Shown here: positions 6,649 through 9,687 of the stretch, piece by piece | Position numbering within the stretch: position 1 is the stretch's first letter | Layout of the letters: each line of letters begins with the position of its first letter | Source: JAAEQG01 sp023133475 | GTDB taxonomy: Bacteria > Planctomycetota > Phycisphaerae > UBA1845 | Reading direction: 5' to 3' | DNA: 9,687 bases | Assembly (NCBI GenBank): GCA_030631415.1 | Contig: DAOVLE010000205.1 | Span: 1-9,687, forward strand | Made by a program: the position numbers and the translations under genes | The notes under the pieces: model-generated | The model's input: only the letters and a program-made list of their open reading frames with translations | Databases searched by the model: none | Told to the model about the DNA's origin: nothing

Positions 6649-7269
6649 TCAACTGTCTTCACGAGCCAACTCCATACGCCCTTTCGAGAAGAGTAATGGG
6701 AACACGATGTCACTCGTGCAACAGGGTATCCAAACCGCGAGAAAAAGGAACACGGTTATGAGTACCATGGTGGCCACGTCCACGTCCGCCCCCAGGGCCA
6801 TGATCATGTGGAACAGCGAGGCCCAGGTACTCAACAGTACGTGCCCCGCGTGTGGAAACTTCGTTTTCGGGTAAAACCAGGCGATGGCGATTCCAACCAA
6901 AGCCAAAGGATTCACCAGCCACCATTTCTCAATGAAACCAAAGTGGATGCCTTTGTTGGGCAACCCAAGCAAGCATTCCCCGAAATAAGGAATAATCGAG
7001 TCGCTCAGTGTGGCGATGCCAACAGACCCCAGGTATCCGACCAAGACCGTCGTCCCAAGCCCGCCCTTGCCATGAAGACGGTACATCGCGGCTGTGACCA
7101 GCGCGCTGAGCAAGACATGCAGCGGATGCAACGTCCAGAACAGCGTGCTCGACGCGGAGCGAGGCACCTGAGCATAAACGATCCCAGCCATAATGCCAAT
7201 GCCGGTTAGAGCCCCGAACGCTGTAAACGGCGCATGGGCTTTCAGTTCATTGCGGATGTCTTTCAGCAT
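6649..7269 (-). CDS. Integral membrane protein with about six helices, unknown function
   Basis: The product has 206 residues and no family I can name. Hydrophobic segments lie at about 14-34, 42-58, 70-92, 108-124, 136-152 and 158-180. Polar residues in or near the membrane stand out: HPLH at about 48-51, GEC at about 97-99, HAGH at about 130-133, and the motif IPCCTSDIVFP with Cys183-Cys184 near the C-terminus. Such residues suggest metal, sulfur or thiol handling, but this is inference. The frame is open up to 7413, but those extra 48 codons run through repeat copy B, so ATG at 7267-7269 is preferred. An AGAGGA lies about 12 bases upstream, a long spacing. It ends 7 bases before the small membrane gene, and the membrane pair may serve as a membrane anchor or permease for the ATPases. 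Confidence 0.75.
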   Translation of the reverse strand: MLKDIRNELKAHAPFTAFGALTGIGIMAGIVYAQVPRSASSTLFWTLHPLHVLLSALVTAAMYRLHGKGGLGTTVLVGYLGSVGIATLSDSIIPYFGECLLGLPNKGIHFGFIEKWWLVNPLALVGIAIAWFYPKTKFPHAGHVLLSTWASLFHMIMALGADVDVATMVLITVFLFLAVWIPCCTSDIVFPLLFSKGRMELAREDS

Positions 7270-7288
7270 GTCGCTGATTGATCCTCTT

Positions 7289-7457
7289 CTTAGTGCTTCG
7301 GTTCGTAAATTCGATGACGTATCTGGTTGGGGAAGGGTGGCCCATGGCTTTAGCCGTGGGGGACACGAATGGTCAGGCGATTCGCGTCCCCCACGACTAA
7401 AGCCATGGGCCACCCAACCAGGAATATATCTTCGTATTTACGAACGGATGCACTTAG
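7289..7457. repeat. Intergenic inverted-repeat element, copy B
   Basis: The core palindrome at 7335-7415 is nearly the same as that at 3225-3306. It differs by scattered substitutions and a short change in the loop. Imperfect 26-base inverted arms at 7289-7314 and 7432-7457, with four mismatches, extend the palindrome to about 169 bases and end in CTTAG on both sides. The element lies between the ORP-like gene and the membrane protein gene. It has no coding capacity and looks like a dispersed miniature element or REP-type repeat. Confidence 0.75.
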
Positions 7458-7514
7458 CCTCCGGAGGGGGCGTCATCGCGTTCATAAATACGTGTCCTTA
7501 GGTTCACAGCGTTG

Positions 7515-8054
7515 CTACGTACCCATACCACGACCACCCCCGCGACCCTGGCCCATACCGCCGCCACCTCGTCCGCGACCTTGTCCTCCGCCTCGTCCCA
7601 TGCCTCTTCCGCCACCGCCGCCACCGGGTCCGCCCCCCATACCCGCACCACCGCCTAGTCCTGGCTGGCCCGTGAAGGAGGACGGTGCATCAGCCATGCC
7701 GGAGTGACTGGCGACGTTCGGCTCACCGGCAGTATTGAGCTGTCCGGCTTTGAACTGTTCGGCGGCATCTCGCACGGTGCCCGAACAACCGGGGATCACG
7801 CCGATGCCGGCAGCGGAGAGCGTCTCGTGGGCATTCGGTCCGCAATTGCCCGTGAGGACAAACTTCACGCCCTTGGCGGCCATGAGCTGGGCCGATTGAA
7901 TACCTGCCCCACCGCCGAGCGCAACATTGGGGTTCTCGACAGCCTCGAAGTTCAGGGTGTCCATATCAACGATTAAGAAATACGGGCAGCGGCCAAACCG
8001 AGGATCAACATTGGCATCCAGAGTCGGCCCACTTGCTGTGATTGCGATTCTCAT
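7515..8054 (-). CDS. ORP/NifX-type (dinitrogenase iron-molybdenum cofactor family) protein with Gly/Arg-rich tail
   Basis: The product has 179 residues. Residues 1-105 form a PF02579 domain. It starts MRIAITASGPTLDANVDPRF, continues with GRCPYFLIVD, and carries TGNCGPNA at about 68-75 and PGCSGTV at about 88-94. Relatives include NifX, NafY, the C-terminus of NifB and the Desulfovibrio orange protein; the domain holds Mo/Fe/Cu-sulfur clusters. A linker leads to a low-complexity tail (about 131-179) made almost wholly of Gly, Arg, Met and Gln. The tail resembles the Gly/Arg stretches of the small proteins upstream. ATG at 8052-8054 has AAAGGA about 9 bases upstream. No nif structural genes are present. 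The neighbouring ATPases and Mrp-ORP fusion point to an ORP-like complex rather than nitrogen fixation. Confidence 0.9.
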   Translation of the reverse strand: MRIAITASGPTLDANVDPRFGRCPYFLIVDMDTLNFEAVENPNVALGGGAGIQSAQLMAAKGVKFVLTGNCGPNAHETLSAAGIGVIPGCSGTVRDAAEQFKAGQLNTAGEPNVASHSGMADAPSSFTGQPGLGGGAGMGGGPGGGGGGRGMGRGGGQGRGRGGGGMGQGRGGGRGMGT

Positions 8055-8088
8055 CAGAGTTTTTCCTTTCTTAGGTGGCGGCAGGCTT

Positions 8089-8230
8089 GCGCTAGGCCCG
8101 GCATTTATGCCGGGTATTGGAGCGGTTGCCTTTGTTCCCCAGTTCCGCCCCGCCGCCGAAGGCGGCGGGGCGGAACTGGGGGGATTCTTCGTTCGGCCTT
8201 CTCACCCGGCATAAATGCCGGGCCTAGCGC
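8089..8230. repeat. Nested palindromic element (27-bp inverted repeat around a 21-bp perfect hairpin)
   Basis: Bases 8089-8115 and 8204-8230 form a perfect 27-bp inverted repeat beginning GCGCTAGGCCCGGCAT. Each arm contains its own hairpin, CCCGGCAT-TT-ATGCCGGG (8097-8114 on the left). Midway, 8137-8157 pairs perfectly with 8161-8181 over 21 bp around a GAA loop. The whole can fold as one cruciform or as three hairpins. It lies 34 bases upstream of the ORP-like gene and could affect its expression. It differs from copies A and B. Confidence 0.85.
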
Positions 8231-8387
8231 GACCCCTCGATACGTGAAACTGTCTCGCCGAAAACTGCACTAGCGCTATCATATTAGAAACTGCCCCATG
8301 CGGTGGTCACAGTATACACTCAGAGCAGGTTCGCATCTCTCGTGAACAATCCTTTCGGGGAGGTGAAACTCACCTCGTTTACCGGCT
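8231..8387. other. Intergenic region between the SEC-C gene and the palindromic element
   Basis: No gene is supported here. It contains the 7-bp hairpin at 8360-8376 just after the SEC-C stop. A TATGAT at 8278-8283 on the minus strand could be a -10 box for the ORP-like gene, but no matching -35 is seen at the right distance. No sigma-54 GG/GC pair was recognised. Confidence 0.5.
8360..8376 (-). terminator. Possible terminator-like hairpin after the SEC-C gene
   Basis: GAGGTGA and TCACCTC pair perfectly around a 3-base loop, starting 11 bases after the SEC-C stop. It is followed on the minus strand by CCCGAAAGG, not a U-tract, so it is a weak candidate for a Rho-independent terminator and may only shape the RNA end. 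Confidence 0.3.
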
Positions 8388-8561
8388 TCATGTTGAGCCG
8401 TTGCAGGCAGTTTTCAAAGAACGGGAGAAATACTTTATATCCGCTTCGTAGTGGCACCGCTTGTACTTCTTACCGCTGCCGCACCAGCATGGATCGTTGC
8501 GGCCGAGGTTTGCAGCCGTTTTCGGCGGTCTACGATGAAACAGTTTGTCCACAAGTCCCAT
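8388..8561 (-). CDS. 57-residue SEC-C motif protein
   Basis: This short protein reads MGLVDKLFHRRPP, then LGRNDPCWCGSGKKYKRCH at residues 19-37, and ends SLKTACNGST. The central stretch is a complete SEC-C motif (CxC...CH: Cys25, Cys27, Cys36, His37). This is the zinc-binding element found at the end of SecA and in many small proteins, where it contacts ribosomes, SecB or other partners. ATG at 8559-8561 is preceded by GAGGA with an 8-base spacer. The gene begins 97 bases after the ferredoxin gene on the same strand. A free SEC-C module of this size is plausible as a zinc-binding adaptor; its partner is unknown. Confidence 0.85.
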   Translation of the reverse strand: MGLVDKLFHRRPPKTAANLGRNDPCWCGSGKKYKRCHYEADIKYFSRSLKTACNGST

Positions 8562-8587
8562 GTGTCTCTTCCTCGTTGTTATTCCGC

Positions 8588-8606
8588 GTCAGGCATAATG
8601 CCCGAC
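8588..8606. repeat. 19-base near-perfect palindrome between the ferredoxin and SEC-C genes
   Basis: GTCAGGCATAATGCCCGAC is a palindrome with one mismatched pair around a central A. It sits 26 bases upstream of the SEC-C start codon and could be an operator or an RNA hairpin. No U-tract follows it. It is unlike the other palindromes in the window. Confidence 0.5.
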
Positions 8607-8658
8607 CATTCCACCACTTCCCGTCTTTCGACAAGCTTTCTGGCGGCAACCGGACGCT

Positions 8659-9072
8659 TCAAGCCAATCTGATGGCCCCGTTCGGGCACACTTCCACACA
8701 AGCCCCGCAACCGCAGCATAGCTCGGTATTAACCTTCACAGCAGCCTCACCGAGGGTAATTGCCTCGGTTGGACAGACAGTCTGGCAAGCACCGCAAAGC
8801 GTACATGCTCCTTCATCGACGCACGCGATGGGAACCCTATTCCGTCCGGCTGCTTGCATAGTAGGCATTCGAACGGGGTGGGGGGCCGACTCGATCCAAT
8901 CAGTACCGCGACCGTAAGGGAGCGGCATCGGTCTCCCACTCCGTTCGCCGGTCTTCCGGACCGGCGAAACGGGATGGGGCATCCGCATACGCTGGCCTTG
9001 TCCCCGGCCACGCCCACGCCCGCATCCACGACCGCCGCATCGCACCGGTCCTGTTCCGTCGCCTCGCGGCAT
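8659..9072 (-). CDS. 2x[4Fe-4S] ferredoxin with DUF5320-like N-terminal leader
   Basis: The product has 137 residues. The N-terminus MPRGDGTGPVRCGGRGCGRG is the Gly/Arg leader seen in DUF5320-type proteins. A Pro/Arg-rich linker (about 30-75) follows. The C-terminal 55 residues form a bacterial-type ferredoxin with Cys90/93/96/100 and Cys119/122/125/129, each set a CxxCxxCxxxCP for a [4Fe-4S] cluster. The frame also has a TTG two codons upstream, but ATG at 9070-9072 is preferred. It restores the MPRGDGTGP leader, has AGAAGG six bases upstream and starts two bases after the previous stop. The protein is probably a soluble electron carrier whose leader targets it to the same partners as the neighbouring Gly/Arg-rich proteins. 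Confidence 0.88.
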   Translation of the reverse strand: MPRGDGTGPVRCGGRGCGRGRGRGQGQRMRMPHPVSPVRKTGERSGRPMPLPYGRGTDWIESAPHPVRMPTMQAAGRNRVPIACVDEGACTLCGACQTVCPTEAITLGEAAVKVNTELCCGCGACVEVCPNGAIRLA

Positions 9073-9074
9073 GA

Positions 9075-9440
9075 TCAACCTTCTTTCCGCTGGGCCGCCT
9101 CGAGTTCCGTGATTCGTTTTTTGATCTCGTTCAGCGTGCCTTCAAGATACTCCGCCTGGGTTTGGAGTGCTTGCACTTCCTGCTCACCCGAAGGCGCTGC
9201 GTAATACGGCGCGGCTCCGTAAACGGGTGGTGCGACGGGAACGCCCATCGAATAGTGCCCGTAGCCCCATCCGCGGCCTCGCCCCCATCCGCGCCCTCGG
9301 CCCCATCCTCGGCCCATGCCCCAACCTCGTCCCGGCATCGGGTTCATGTAGCCGGGCACTTGGAACCCGGCGCAGTAACCTGCACCTCTGCCCGTCATCG
9401 GTCCAAACCCCATCGGTCCAGTTGCATCTCCACCTGGCAT
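9075..9440 (-). CDS. DUF5320 family Gly/Arg-rich protein with C-terminal coiled coil
   Basis: The product has 121 residues. It opens with MPGGDATGPMGFGPMTGRGA and YCAGF, the signature of DUF5320. A central repeat of GWG/GRG units follows (about 38-58). A Pro/Tyr/Ala stretch comes next, then a heptad-like helix (about 84-118, EQEVQALQTQAEYLEGTLNE onward) predicted as a coiled coil. Such proteins are frequent next to ORP/NifX-type genes and MinD-ferredoxin ATPases in anaerobes; their function is unknown. ATG at 9438-9440 has AAGGA with an 8-base spacer. It starts 37 bases after the upstream gene and ends two bases before the ferredoxin ATG. Confidence 0.85.
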   Translation of the reverse strand: MPGGDATGPMGFGPMTGRGAGYCAGFQVPGYMNPMPGRGWGMGRGWGRGRGWGRGRGWGYGHYSMGVPVAPPVYGAAPYYAAPSGEQEVQALQTQAEYLEGTLNEIKKRITELEAAQRKEG

Positions 9441-9477
9441 AATATTGTTCCTTTTTCAGAATGTCCTGGAATTCGTT

Positions 9478-9666
9478 TTACCTGCTACTTCCACGTCCGG
9501 CGCCGCCCTGTCTCTGGCCACGACCGGTGCCGCCGCCGCGATCGCGTCTGGGCCGTTGACCTTGTCCGCCGCCACCGGCGCCTTTGTTTCCGCTCTTGCA
9601 AGGGCCCAGACCTCTGCCGGTCCCGGAACCCTGCCCTCCCGGCCCTGTGCCGTCACGATTTGGCAT
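9478..9666 (-). CDS. Small Gly/Arg-rich DUF5320-like protein
   Basis: The product has 62 residues beginning MPNRDGTGPGGQGSGTGRG, with a single Cys (LGPCKSGN), followed by Gly, Arg and Gln to the end. There is no coiled coil and no hydrophobic segment. Three ATG codons lie in tandem (9664-9672). The third is chosen because AAGGAG at 9674-9679 is then 7 bases upstream, whereas the first would be only one base away. The leader matches the next two genes, so it looks like a shortened paralogue. The function is unknown. Confidence 0.75.
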   Translation of the reverse strand: MPNRDGTGPGGQGSGTGRGLGPCKSGNKGAGGGGQGQRPRRDRGGGTGRGQRQGGAGRGSSR

Positions 9667-9672
9667 CATCAT

Positions 9673-9687
9673 TCTCCTTCGCGCGTC
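9673..9687 (-). promoter_or_regulatory. Strong Shine-Dalgarno at the window edge
   Basis: GAAGGAGA, with AAGGAG at 9674-9679, precedes the triple ATG and decides the start of the 62-residue gene. The promoter of this block lies outside the window. Confidence 0.7.

Noticed and set aside
7270..7413. N-terminal 48-codon extension of the 206-residue membrane protein
   Set aside because: The extension is encoded by the palindromic repeat B and is not membrane-like. The internal ATG at 7269 fits the hydrophobic profile.
3225..7415. The two palindromic elements as a CRISPR array or composite transposon ends
   Set aside because: There are only two copies about 4 kb apart, no regular spacers, and the genes between them form an ordinary operon without a transposase.
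7438..7485. A 15-codon minus-strand ORF with AAGGA upstream, after the ORP-like gene
   Set aside because: It is very short, runs into repeat B and has no recognisable leader-peptide feature.
7515..8054. Assignment to nitrogen fixation (nifX or nifB)
   Set aside because: No nif structural or accessory genes are present. The ATPase and Mrp-ORP neighbours fit an ORP-type complex better.
8278..8283. TATGAT as a -10 box for the ORP-like gene
   Set aside because: No -35 hexamer was found 16-18 bases upstream, and the nested palindrome lies between it and the gene.

Overview
The window is a set of bacterial genes that all lie on the minus strand, so the right-hand end is upstream. Base composition is moderately GC-rich. 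The intergenic spaces carry palindromic repeats, and the proteins are heavy in iron-sulfur, heme and cysteine sites. This suggests an anaerobic bacterium, possibly an uncultivated lineage of the Desulfobacterota / Planctomycetota / Hydrogenedentota kind. The sequence alone does not fix the phylum. UGA is an ordinary stop here: several clear genes end in TGA, and the tryptophans I checked are TGG.

Upstream block (about 8388-9666): two small Gly/Arg-rich proteins, at least one of the DUF5320 type, are followed by a 2x[4Fe-4S] ferredoxin that carries the same N-terminal DGTGP-type leader. A 57-residue SEC-C zinc-motif protein comes next. A strongly palindromic intergenic region (8089-8230) then separates this block from the next.

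Middle block (3369-8054): this resembles the ORP (orange protein) clusters known from Desulfovibrio. In order it holds a stand-alone ORP/NifX-type protein with a Gly/Arg tail, a six-helix membrane protein, a 79-residue membrane protein with CxxC, two MinD/ParA-type ATPases each with an inserted 2x[4Fe-4S] ferredoxin, and a Mrp-ORP fusion. Two of the junctions are ATGA overlaps. A strong ribosome-binding site and ATG lie inside the fusion, exactly where its ORP domain begins.

Downstream block (383-3178): a multiheme cytochrome c lipoprotein is followed 12 bases later by a CoA-disulfide-reductase-like flavoprotein. The cytochrome frame runs unbroken from a lipoprotein signal peptide through eleven CXXCH motifs, except for one in-frame TGA at codon 109. 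That TGA falls in a Cys-Asp-Gly-(UGA) context and is followed 17 nt later by the apical loop of a stable GUU-loop hairpin, which fits the bacterial SECIS model. The best reading is a selenocysteine-containing undecaheme cytochrome with a CxxU motif. A simple gene caller would split it into two ORFs, one of them a cytochrome without a signal peptide. This is the most interesting object in the window.

Two near-identical 82-base palindromes (3225-3306 and 7335-7415) sit in intergenic gaps inside longer imperfect inverted repeats, like small non-autonomous mobile elements. The left end (1-382) has no convincing gene, only small hairpins and a 9-bp tandem repeat.
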